Positions 1 through 6,727 of a DNA stretch of 10,803 nt are shown here, piece by piece (within the stretch, counting starts at the first letter, position 1; every line of letters starts with the position of its first letter). The position numbers and the translations under genes are program-made. This DNA comes from an uncultured Thermoplasmata archaeon (GTDB lineage: Archaea; Thermoplasmatota; Thermoplasmata; Methanomassiliicoccales; Methanomethylophilaceae), in NCBI GenBank assembly GCA_946545675.1, contig CAMNNR010000029.1, positions 1 through 10,803 of the forward strand, written 5' to 3'. The notes beneath the pieces are model-generated. The model saw nothing but the letters and a program-made list of their open reading frames with translations, was not told where the DNA came from and searched no databases.

Positions 1-3000
1 GGACTGTCAGAGTGGTTATGCCGGTACCCTCGAACGCATATTGTTCAATGGTCTCGAGATCGTCGTTGAATACAAGTGTCTTGAGATTTGCACAGTTCAT
101 GAACATGGCGTAGGGTAAGGTGGTGACGCCGTCGCCCAAGATGACTGAGCAATTGGGTGCGACAACGTTGAATACTGCATTGTTCCCAGTGAACGTAGCG
201 TTGGTGTTGAAATTAATCTGGGTCAGCGCGCTCATGTCGTTGAATGCGAACACACCAACGGACGCGATATTGGACGGCAGAGTAAGGGAGGTCACACCGC
301 TGCAACCCTCGAAAGCACGGGCCTCGATAGCGAGGTCTCCAGTGCCGAAAGCGATGGAGGCCAAACCGGTACATCTAACGAATGCAGACGAACCGATTGA
401 CTGCAGACCGTTCCCGAAGACGACGGACGTGAGTCCCTCGCATTCGTAGAACGCGGAACTTCCGATGGAGAGAACGCTGTCAGATATGACCAGGGGGCCG
501 GTGAGCCTTTCGAGGCTGTAGAACAGGTTCTCGGGAATAGAGCTCACCTCGGAGCCTATAGTCAGGGTGAACTCCGCATATCCATCTCCGTCATTGAACG
601 GGTTGCTGATGTACTCAAGAGCGATGGCATTGTAGGTTATGGATGCGAGATCCGAACAGCTACCGAATGCGTAACTGCCAATGCTTTCAACCTTCTTACC
701 TATGGTCAGAGAGGTGATGGTGGATCCGTCGAAAGCATAGTTCCCGATGGTGGTTACGTTGTCAGGAATGACCACCGAGGTGATTCCAGCATTCTCGAAT
801 GCACTGCTGCCGATAGTCACGAGGGTTGACGGAAGCGATACGGACTTGAGATTACTGAGACCGGAGAACGCGCTGTTGGGTATCGAGGTCACACCTTCCG
901 ACACGGTCAGTGCGAATCCCGAATCGGCACCCGCGCCCGAGAACACCGATGAACCGTAACTGGTGCAGTTCTCGGCGCTGTACACAACGGAGGTGAGGCC
1001 GGTGCATCTCTGGAATGCATAATCCCTTATGGTCTCCACGGGAGATGGGATGGTGATGGTGGTGATACCCGTACAGTCCTGGAAGGCACTAGCTCCGATG
1101 TATGTGACACCTGTTCCCATGGTGACGGAGGTTATTTTGGTATTAGCGACAAACAGTCTTGCAGGAATCTTGAGGACACCGTTACCGATGGTAACTTCGC
1201 ATTCCGCGGCCTCGCCGTAACAGGTGAACGGAGAGTTGTTGAAATCCGAGCATTCCGCGGCATTGTACTCTATGGACGCAAGATGCAAGCAACTGTTGAA
1301 CGCGCCGTTTCCGATCTGAGTAACCTTCGAGGGAATCACGATGGAGGTTATCGAGGTCCCGTTGAATGCATACGAGCCTATGGCCTCGACGTTATCTCCC
1401 ATGTTTACAACATTGATATTCGAGGTTGAAGAGAAGATATTCGCTGCCAGGCCGATAACGTGGGCGCCGATGTTCAGTGTAATTCCAGGGTCCGCGGATC
1501 CGGAATTCCTGAAAGGCTCATAGTAATTGTAGATGGAATTCACATTAGCCGCATCGTAGTTGATTGTGCGGAGAGCACTGCAGTTTCCGAACGGGGAATA
1601 GCCCAGGGTCTCAACCGTATCGGGTATGGAGACGGTCACGATCTTCTCGCAGTTCTGGAAGGCATACTCGCCTATTGATGTGACACCGTGCGGGATGGTG
1701 ACAGTCGGACCGATCTTGGAATACCTGAAAAGATTGCCGGGGATTGACAGGACTGTATCGCCGAACGTAACATCAATACCTTCATCAACCCCAGAGCTAT
1801 CGAAAACATTGGGTTGGGATGCACAGTCCGCTGCATTGTAGGTCACAGAATTGATGCTTGTACAGTGTGCGAAGGCCCACTGCCCGAGGGAGGTTAGCGA
1901 TGCGGGTAGAGTAATCTTTGTCAGTCCTGAACAATAGTCGAATGCCTCGGATCCGATGGACTGTATGTTGGCCGACATCGTCAGTTCAGTAATGCCTGCC
2001 TGATGCATGAATGCCCTGCTGCCAATAGCCGTGACACTGTTGGGGATTGTTACGAATGTCAGAGTGGTAACATCGGAGGATGAGTACAGGAGACACGCAG
2101 GGATTCTCTGCACGGAAGAACCGAAGGTGACGGAGATTGGTTCCGAATAGTTGATGGGGATTGAATTGTATGTAAGGTCCTCACAGGCGATTGCGTTGAA
2201 GTTGAGGGTGGTGAAACCGCAGTTGTAGAATGGGCAGTAACCGAACTCGGTGACGCCGGTACCTACGGTAAGGGAGGTCAGATGGGTACCGCTGAAGGCA
2301 TAGTCTCCCACATAAGTGACCGTATCAGGAATGGTGAGGGAGGTCGAAGCCAGTTTGGCTCCGTCGAATGCATTGTTACCGATACTGGTGATACCTTCTC
2401 CGAGATTGAGCGCAATGCCCTCTCCGCTGGTACCGCAGTTGTAGAATGCGTAAACACCGATGTCGAATCCGCCGGTTACGGTGACGACCTCGACATACTT
2501 GCAGTCCTCGAATGCCCCTTGACCGATGACTGAATTCTCAGCCCCATCGATGACGATCGAGGATAGATGGGCATTGCAGAACGCTCCTTCGCCGATGTAG
2601 AGGATATCCTCACCAAAGGTGAAAGATGAGAGATCGACACAGTTTAAAAATGCCCAATCACCAATGGTTTTCACATTTCCGGTCCCGGAAATAGTCTCCA
2701 GAGTCTGACAATTGTAAAAGGCATCATGACTTATCGTTACGACAGATGAGGGAAGAACTACTTCTTCAAGGCCCTGGAAATTGTAGAATGCGCAATCGAG
2801 GATGGTTTCCACACCGTCCGGCACCGTGCAGCTCGTAGCATTTCCGAAATGTTTGATTAACTCCTTCCCGTCGAACGACACCAGAGAATCATCGACCACC
2901 CTGAAGTTCGTATTCCCTGCATCTACACTGATGAGCACATCATTATCTATCTCGAACGGGTCCTCACAGAGTGTCTCCAGGTTGGCATTGAGGATTATCG

Positions 3001-3718
3001 ACTGTAATGCATCCTTAGTGTTGTAGAAGGTGTTCACCAGTTCTGTGACCGTGTCGGGGAATGCAAAGGATTCTGCAGTGGATCCCCCGGGATACAGGAA
3101 GAGCTTTGTCATGTCATGGCTGTATAAGACATTGCCCTGAACCGCGAAACTTGTGTTCTCGGGATCGACGGTTATGGTCGTCAATTGTTCATTCTGGAAC
3201 GCACTGGCTCCGATGGTGGTAAGCCCTTTCCCCACATGCAATGTGCTGAAGGGGTTGCCTGAGAATGCATGCTTCCCTACGCTGGTGACGCTGTCCGGAA
3301 TGTCCAAAGAAGACAGATCACTTGTGCTGAAAGCATAGTCCTCTATGGTCTGGACGGTGTCCCCGAAATCGACAGAATTGATGTTATTGAGAGCCTGGAA
3401 AGCAGAATAGGAAATCGAGGTGACTCCGCTCCCGATGACTACGGAGGTAACATTCTCCGAATAGCCACCCCACGGATATCCTTCATCAGGCATCACCATG
3501 GGTCCCGAACCGGAGATGGTCAGGGTGTGGTCACCGTCGAAAGACCAAGTGAGATCACCAATCTCCCCTCCGCCGGAATCCGCAGAGGATGATTCCGTAT
3601 TCACATAAACTAGGCACATCAGCACGAACAGCAGTGCTATCGCTGCCGCGCCGATTTTGATCAGATGCGAGTCCGGCTTGCCCGTGAAGTTCCCGCCGGA
3701 CCGGGAAAACTCGTACAT
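1..3718 (-). CDS. Giant BspA-like leucine-rich-repeat (LRR_5) surface protein, N-terminal 1239 codons, cut by the left edge
   Basis: The minus strand is open from ATG 3716-3718 to base 1 with no stop, so the gene is partial at its 3' end. Residues 1-21 are polar, residues 22-39 form one hydrophobic segment (IGAAAIALLFVLMCLVYV), and SSA at 44-46 is a possible signal-peptidase site, so the protein is either secreted or membrane-anchored. Residues 56-74 (LTWSFDGDHTLTISGSGPM) match the entry segment often seen before LRR_5 arrays. The rest is LRR_5 repeats of about 23 residues, pattern V-T-x-I-G-x-x-A-F-x-x-C-x-x-L-x-x-I-x-I-P, with roughly thirty AF/PF cores. From residue 507 a variant module starting YNA or FNA recurs seven times. 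Such proteins are usually cell-surface adhesins or binding scaffolds; the ligand is unknown. Several N-x-S/T sites could be glycosylated. The in-frame TAA five codons upstream and the TATA spacing fix the start. The missing C-terminus may hold a wall or membrane anchor. Confidence 0.93.
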   Translation of the reverse strand, partial: MYEFSRSGGNFTGKPDSHLIKIGAAAIALLFVLMCLVYVNTESSSADSGGGEIGDLTWSFDGDHTLTISGSGPMVMPDEGYPWGGYSENVTSVVIGSGVTSISYSAFQALNNINSVDFGDTVQTIEDYAFSTSDLSSLDIPDSVTSVGKHAFSGNPFSTLHVGKGLTTIGASAFQNEQLTTITVDPENTSFAVQGNVLYSHDMTKLFLYPGGSTAESFAFPDTVTELVNTFYNTKDALQSIILNANLETLCEDPFEIDNDVLISVDAGNTNFRVVDDSLVSFDGKELIKHFGNATSCTVPDGVETILDCAFYNFQGLEEVVLPSSVVTISHDAFYNCQTLETISGTGNVKTIGDWAFLNCVDLSSFTFGEDILYIGEGAFCNAHLSSIVIDGAENSVIGQGAFEDCKYVEVVTVTGGFDIGVYAFYNCGTSGEGIALNLGEGITSIGNNAFDGAKLASTSLTIPDTVTYVGDYAFSGTHLTSLTVGTGVTEFGYCPFYNCGFTTLNFNAIACEDLTYNSIPINYSEPISVTFGSSVQRIPACLLYSSSDVTTLTFVTIPNSVTAIGSRAFMHQAGITELTMSANIQSIGSEAFDYCSGLTKITLPASLTSLGQWAFAHCTSINSVTYNAADCASQPNVFDSSGVDEGIDVTFGDTVLSIPGNLFRYSKIGPTVTIPHGVTSIGEYAFQNCEKIVTVSIPDTVETLGYSPFGNCSALRTINYDAANVNSIYNYYEPFRNSGSADPGITLNIGAHVIGLAANIFSSTSNINVVNMGDNVEAIGSYAFNGTSITSIVIPSKVTQIGNGAFNSCLHLASIEYNAAECSDFNNSPFTCYGEAAECEVTIGNGVLKIPARLFVANTKITSVTMGTGVTYIGASAFQDCTGITTITIPSPVETIRDYAFQRCTGLTSVVYSAENCTSYGSSVFSGAGADSGFALTVSEGVTSIPNSAFSGLSNLKSVSLPSTLVTIGSSAFENAGITSVVIPDNVTTIGNYAFDGSTITSLTIGKKVESIGSYAFGSCSDLASITYNAIALEYISNPFNDGDGYAEFTLTIGSEVSSIPENLFYSLERLTGPLVISDSVLSIGSSAFYECEGLTSVVFGNGLQSIGSSAFVRCTGLASIAFGTGDLAIEARAFEGCSGVTSLTLPSNIASVGVFAFNDMSALTQINFNTNATFTGNNAVFNVVAPNCSVILGDGVTTLPYAMFMNCANLKTLVFNDDLETIEQYAFEGTGITTLTV

Positions 3719-3740
3719 ATGTATAAAGAATTAACACTCG

Positions 3741-3748
3741 TTTAAATA
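3741..3748 (-). promoter_or_regulatory. TATA box of the LRR protein gene
   Basis: On the minus strand this reads TATTTAAA. Its centre lies about 27 nt before the ATG at 3718, the normal archaeal TATA-to-start-site distance, so transcription would begin at or next to the start codon. No Shine-Dalgarno is visible before the ATG, consistent with a leaderless mRNA. Confidence 0.6.
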
Positions 3749-3787
3749 GAAAGATGCTAACTGAGATGAAAAGACACAACAAATCAG

Positions 3788-3797
3788 TACAATTGTA
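3788..3797. repeat. Perfect 10-bp palindrome upstream of the LRR promoter
   Basis: TACAATTGTA is self-complementary and sits about 40 bp upstream of the LRR gene TATA box, in an A+T-rich spacer. It could be a regulator site, but a 10-bp palindrome in A+T-rich DNA may be chance. Confidence 0.25.
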
Positions 3798-3818
3798 TTA
3801 ACAACCTAACTGTTATCG

Positions 3819-3824
3819 AAAAAA
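3819..3824 (-). terminator. Oligo-T tract, possible terminator of the ACT-protein gene
   Basis: Six consecutive T on the minus strand, preceded by shorter T runs in the 100 nt after the stop codon at 3932. Archaeal RNA polymerase commonly terminates at such tracts without a hairpin, and none is obvious here. It lies between the ACT gene and the LRR promoter, where a terminator would be expected. Confidence 0.4.
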
Positions 3825-3842
3825 CACCCTAGATAGACAAAA

Positions 3843-3853
3843 CCATATATAGG
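3843..3853. promoter_or_regulatory. Second TATA-like element in the ACT/LRR spacer
   Basis: CCATATATAGG (minus strand CCTATATATGG) resembles a strong box A and is nearly symmetric, so it could work on either strand. On the minus strand it would give the LRR gene a leader of about 100 nt, or start a small RNA; on the plus strand it would start a transcript antisense to the end of the ACT gene. No ORF is placed to use it directly. Confidence 0.3.
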
Positions 3854-3931
3854 ACATAGTCAAAACATACGAATCGACAACGGTCAACTCTCCCCGACGC
3901 AGGGTTGCCGGAAATGTATGGCGTAGAAGGC

Positions 3932-4618
3932 TCAATTGTTCCCGACGGTCTCTTCCGCAGACTGGATGCACTTGGTGAGTACAGAGTACGCGTTGATCAT
4001 ATCGGGCTCGTTGACGATGAAGATGGTGTCGGTGTGACAGCTGACGGTCTCCTCGAGGTTGATTCCCGCGTCGGAGAGGTTGGTGATCAGATAAGCGATT
4101 ACACCGGCGGTGTCGACGATCTTCTCGGGAGACTTCACAACGATCTCCACGAGGTTCTCCCTGATCTTGATGAGGTTGAACCTTCCGACAGTGTCGATGA
4201 CACGGTCCTTGAGCATCCTGTCGGCGATAATGGTGACAGCGGACGCTGACTGAACGCACTGCATGATGGAGTTCTCGTTCCACATGTCCTTGAAGAGATT
4301 GTCCATCTTGTGAAGGACGGTCCAGTCGTTCTTGGCAGTGACGATGCAGGTCTTGGTCCTCATCTCGAGCCTGCTGTCCTTGAGGATGGAGAGGATGCTG
4401 CGCTCGTGGTCGGTGGTGACGCTGAGCTTCGAGGCATAACGCCTACATGCGATCATCACAGCTTCCTCGTTGTCCAATTCGAGGTCCTTCATGATCATGC
4501 GGGCCAGGGAAGAGTAGTTGATGAGTCCCTTCGCAACGCAGTCCTTGATACTGGGGTGTGCGTCGATGTAAATCCTGGTCCTCTCTGCGAGGCTCTCTCT
4601 GGATGCAGGTTCTGCCAT
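3932..4618 (-). CDS. ACT-domain protein with helical N-terminus, probable amino-acid-responsive regulator
   Basis: A 228-residue soluble protein. Residues 10-65 are helix-rich, with YIDAHPSIKDC (17-27), LINYSSLARMI (32-42) and EEAVMIACRRYA (51-62), which I read as a possible HTH-like module. Residues 86-160 are an alternating strand/helix region. Residues 157-217 fit an ACT fold: strand LVEIVVK, helix with DTAGVIAYLITNL, then AGINLEET and TDTIFIVNE. The pattern resembles an archaeal family of ACT-domain proteins of unknown function; ACT domains usually bind amino acids. The gene follows argD on the same strand, with 85 nt between them. An upstream in-frame ATG at 4663 would add 15 residues but would place the TATA box and a palindrome inside the coding region, so ATG 4618 is preferred. 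There is no Shine-Dalgarno, which fits a leaderless mRNA. A role in arginine control is inferred from position only; DNA binding is unproven. Confidence 0.75.
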   Translation of the reverse strand: MAEPASRESLAERTRIYIDAHPSIKDCVAKGLINYSSLARMIMKDLELDNEEAVMIACRRYASKLSVTTDHERSILSILKDSRLEMRTKTCIVTAKNDWTVLHKMDNLFKDMWNENSIMQCVQSASAVTIIADRMLKDRVIDTVGRFNLIKIRENLVEIVVKSPEKIVDTAGVIAYLITNLSDAGINLEETVSCHTDTIFIVNEPDMINAYSVLTKCIQSAEETVGNN

Positions 4619-4640
4619 GTCTGATAATATGAAAAATCCG

Positions 4641-4647
4641 TATTTAT
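4641..4647 (-). promoter_or_regulatory. TATA box of the ACT-protein gene
   Basis: The minus strand reads ATAAATA, preceded by purine-rich AAGAC as a possible BRE. Its centre is about 26 nt from the ATG at 4618, placing transcription start at the start codon. This supports the shorter protein and a promoter separate from the arg operon. Confidence 0.6.
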
Positions 4648-4665
4648 GTCTTATCTCAGACATAA
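4644..4665. promoter_or_regulatory. Perfect inverted repeat overlapping the ACT-gene TATA box, candidate operator
   Basis: Arms TTATGTCT (4644-4651) and AGACATAA (4658-4665) are exact reverse complements separated by 6 bp, giving a 22-bp dyad. It overlaps the TATA box by 4 bp and covers the BRE position, where a bound dimer would block TBP/TFB. Autoregulation by the ACT protein is one possibility. As RNA it could also form a small hairpin downstream of argD, but no T-run follows it on the minus strand. Confidence 0.55.
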
Positions 4666-4703
4666 TTACGGTAAAATGTTTGGGAAGGGGTTTTGCTGTC
4701 GGA

Positions 4704-5885
4704 TTAGGCCTGCTCCACTGCGGCCTTGAAGTTGACCATGAAGTACTCCATCTCCTCCATCGAGAAGATGAGCGGGGGCATCAGGCGGACGGTCTTGCCG
4801 TGTGCCACGTTGATCAGGATCTTGTGGTCGAACATGTAGTTCTTGACAGATGCTGCGGTTGCCTCGTCCTTCATCTCGACTCCGATGAGGAATCCCTTTC
4901 CGCGGACGTCCACGATCTTGGGGGAACTGATTGCCTTCAGCTCCTTCATCCACTGGGCGGAGACCTTGTTGACGTTGTCGAGGATGCGGTTGCGGTTGAT
5001 GATATCGATGACCGAACATCCGGATGCACAGACCAGGGGGTTACCGCCGAAGGTGGTCCCGTGGGTACCGGGGGTCATGACGGATGCGATCTCGTCGGTG
5101 GTCATCACGGCTCCGATAGGCATTCCGGCAGCCAGTCCCTTAGCGGATGTTATGATGTCTGGCACTATGTCGTAGTGCTCGAATCCCCACCACTTGCCGG
5201 TACGGCAGATTCCGGTCTGGACCTCGTCGACAATCATGAGTGCGCCGGCATCGGTGCAGAGGTCGCGCACTCCCTTGACGAACTCGGGGGTGGCAACGAT
5301 GACCCCTCCCTCTCCCTGGATGCACTCCAGCATGACGGCCGCGGTGTCCTTGCTAATGAGATCCTTGACAGACTCCAGATCGTTGAAGGTGTAGTATTGG
5401 TATGCATTGCTGATGAGAGGCTCGAAACCGCTCTGGTACTTGGTCTGACCTGTCGCCCCGAGGGAAGCGGAGGTACGTCCGTGGAACCCGTTGAGGGCGG
5501 AAAGCACCTTGCTGCGCTTGGTATAGCGGACAGCGGTCTTGAGGGCACCTTCGTTCGCCTCAGCACCGCTGTTGCAGAACAGGCTGCGGGTGATGGCGTC
5601 GGGGGTGACCGTGTTCAGGCGTTGTGCCAGCATGGCCTGTTCCTTGATGTGGTAGAGGTTCGAGACGTGCACCAGATGGGAGACCTGGTCGCGCATCGCC
5701 TTCACCCACTCGGGGTGTGAATGGCCGAGGGAGTTGACAGCGATGCCTGCCGCTACGTCAAGGTACTTATTGTCGGCTGCATCGTAGAGGTAGCATCCCT
5801 CTCCGCGCTCGAATGCGATGTCCATGCGTCCGTAGTTGGGGAACAGATACTGTTGTGTGAGATTCTTTACTGTGTTGAAATCCAT
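4704..5885 (-). CDS. argD: Acetylornithine aminotransferase
   Basis: Class-III PLP aminotransferase of 393 residues, normal ArgD length. It catalyses reversible transfer of the amino group from glutamate to N-acetylglutamate 5-semialdehyde, giving N-acetylornithine in the cytoplasm. Visible landmarks: NSGAEANE (105-112) for PLP phosphate, FHGRT (134-138), GEGG (191-194), DEVQTG (220-225) with the pyridine-binding Asp, the Schiff-base lysine K249 in SAKGLAAGMP, TFGGNP (278-283) and RLMPPL (367-372). It is the last gene of the arg operon: the argB stop lies 4 nt upstream, and GAGTGA just before the ATG, overlapping that stop, is a usable Shine-Dalgarno. Related class-III enzymes act on ornithine, lysine-pathway intermediates or GABA, but the argCJB context makes ArgD by far the likeliest. 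No oligo-T terminator is obvious after the stop, so read-through into the ACT gene is possible. Confidence 0.95.
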   Translation of the reverse strand: MDFNTVKNLTQQYLFPNYGRMDIAFERGEGCYLYDAADNKYLDVAAGIAVNSLGHSHPEWVKAMRDQVSHLVHVSNLYHIKEQAMLAQRLNTVTPDAITRSLFCNSGAEANEGALKTAVRYTKRSKVLSALNGFHGRTSASLGATGQTKYQSGFEPLISNAYQYYTFNDLESVKDLISKDTAAVMLECIQGEGGVIVATPEFVKGVRDLCTDAGALMIVDEVQTGICRTGKWWGFEHYDIVPDIITSAKGLAAGMPIGAVMTTDEIASVMTPGTHGTTFGGNPLVCASGCSVIDIINRNRILDNVNKVSAQWMKELKAISSPKIVDVRGKGFLIGVEMKDEATAASVKNYMFDHKILINVAHGKTVRLMPPLIFSMEEMEYFMVNFKAAVEQA

Positions 5886-5889
5886 GTTT

Positions 5890-6717
5890 TCACTCTTTCA
5901 CTATGAGGGTTCCCTTGTTGGAACCTTTGATTACGTCTTTTACTATGCTTTCGGGGTCGCGTCCGTTCACCATGCGGACGGCCTCCGCACCTGCGTTGAC
6001 CGCCTTGCGGCAGGCCTCCACCTTGGGGACCATGCCGCCGGATATCGTTCCGTCAGCCAGCAGGTCGTCTATATCCTTGAATGTGACCCTGTCTATCTTC
6101 GACAGCGGGTCGTGGACGTCCCTCAGGATGCCAGGGACGTCTGTTATCGCGATCATCTCCTTGCACTTCACGCCGGCGGCGATCCCCGCTGCCATGGTGT
6201 CGGCGTTGACGTTGAGGTGCTGGACCTTATCGTCCACGGCCATCGCCCCGATGGGGTAGACCACGGGGATGACCTTCTCGTCAAGGAGGTCGAATATCGT
6301 CTGCTTGTCTACTGCGGAGACCTCACCCACCAGACCGAGATCGATGGTGACCTCCTTCCCGTCCACGACGACTTTGGAAGGTGCCTTCTTCACGCACTCG
6401 GTGCAGAAGTATCCGGGGATGCCGACAGCCTTCACACCGGCATCGATGAGACATTCGACCAGGTCGGAATTGATCCTCCTCAGGACCTTCTCCGCCACTT
6501 CCAGACCGGCCTCGTCGGTCACACGGACTCCGGCGACCTTCTTGGGGGTCATGCCGAGCCTCTCCATCTCCGCGGATATCTCGGGACCTCCGCCGTGTAC
6601 GAGGACGATGGAATAACCTTCTGCGGTGAGCTCCGACACCTCCTGTGCCAGCTGCCTCATTCCATCCTTTCCGTCGAGGGCGTTGCCTCCGAACTTGACC
6701 AGATAGATGTTGCGCAT
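5890..6717 (-). CDS. argB: Acetylglutamate kinase
   Basis: Amino-acid-kinase-family enzyme that phosphorylates N-acetylglutamate with ATP, the second step of arginine synthesis. Length 275 aa from ATG 6717. Landmarks: VKFGGNAL (7-14) with the phosphate-binding lysine K8, HGGGPE (41-46), the substrate loop NVNAD (about 169-173), and ISGGMVPK (about 225-232) with the second catalytic lysine. In-frame ATGs upstream at 6759 and 6747 would extend the protein back over the argJ end; they are rejected because the family normally starts a few residues before the KFGG strand. This start leaves 10 nt after the argJ stop. It lacks the N-terminal helix extension linked to arginine feedback inhibition in hexameric NAGKs, so it may be arginine-insensitive; that is inference from length. 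Only a weak Shine-Dalgarno (GTGG) is seen, so coupled translation is likely. Confidence 0.95.
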   Translation of the reverse strand: MRNIYLVKFGGNALDGKDGMRQLAQEVSELTAEGYSIVLVHGGGPEISAEMERLGMTPKKVAGVRVTDEAGLEVAEKVLRRINSDLVECLIDAGVKAVGIPGYFCTECVKKAPSKVVVDGKEVTIDLGLVGEVSAVDKQTIFDLLDEKVIPVVYPIGAMAVDDKVQHLNVNADTMAAGIAAGVKCKEMIAITDVPGILRDVHDPLSKIDRVTFKDIDDLLADGTISGGMVPKVEACRKAVNAGAEAVRMVNGRDPESIVKDVIKGSNKGTLIVKE

Positions 6718-6727
6718 CCGGACCACT

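Noticed and set aside
120..3592. Many short plus-strand open frames opposite the LRR gene
   Set aside because: They mirror the repeats of the minus-strand LRR frame, which is open for 1239 codons without a break.
1..3600. Recurring short words (such as gaatgcat) suggesting a CRISPR array or DNA satellite
   Set aside because: The recurrences encode the AF core of degenerate 23-residue protein repeats; there are no exact repeats with unique spacers.
3555..3782. Minus-strand 75-codon frame over the LRR gene start
   Set aside because: It is out of frame with the LRR gene, crosses its promoter, and has no motif.
4619..4663. Longer ACT-protein start (243 aa) at ATG 4663
   Set aside because: It would make the TATA box and the palindrome part of the coding sequence and adds 15 residues outside the recognised domains.
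4617..5720. Plus-strand open frame of 367 codons antisense to argD
   Set aside because: Shadow of argD: no domain, no promoter, same biased composition.
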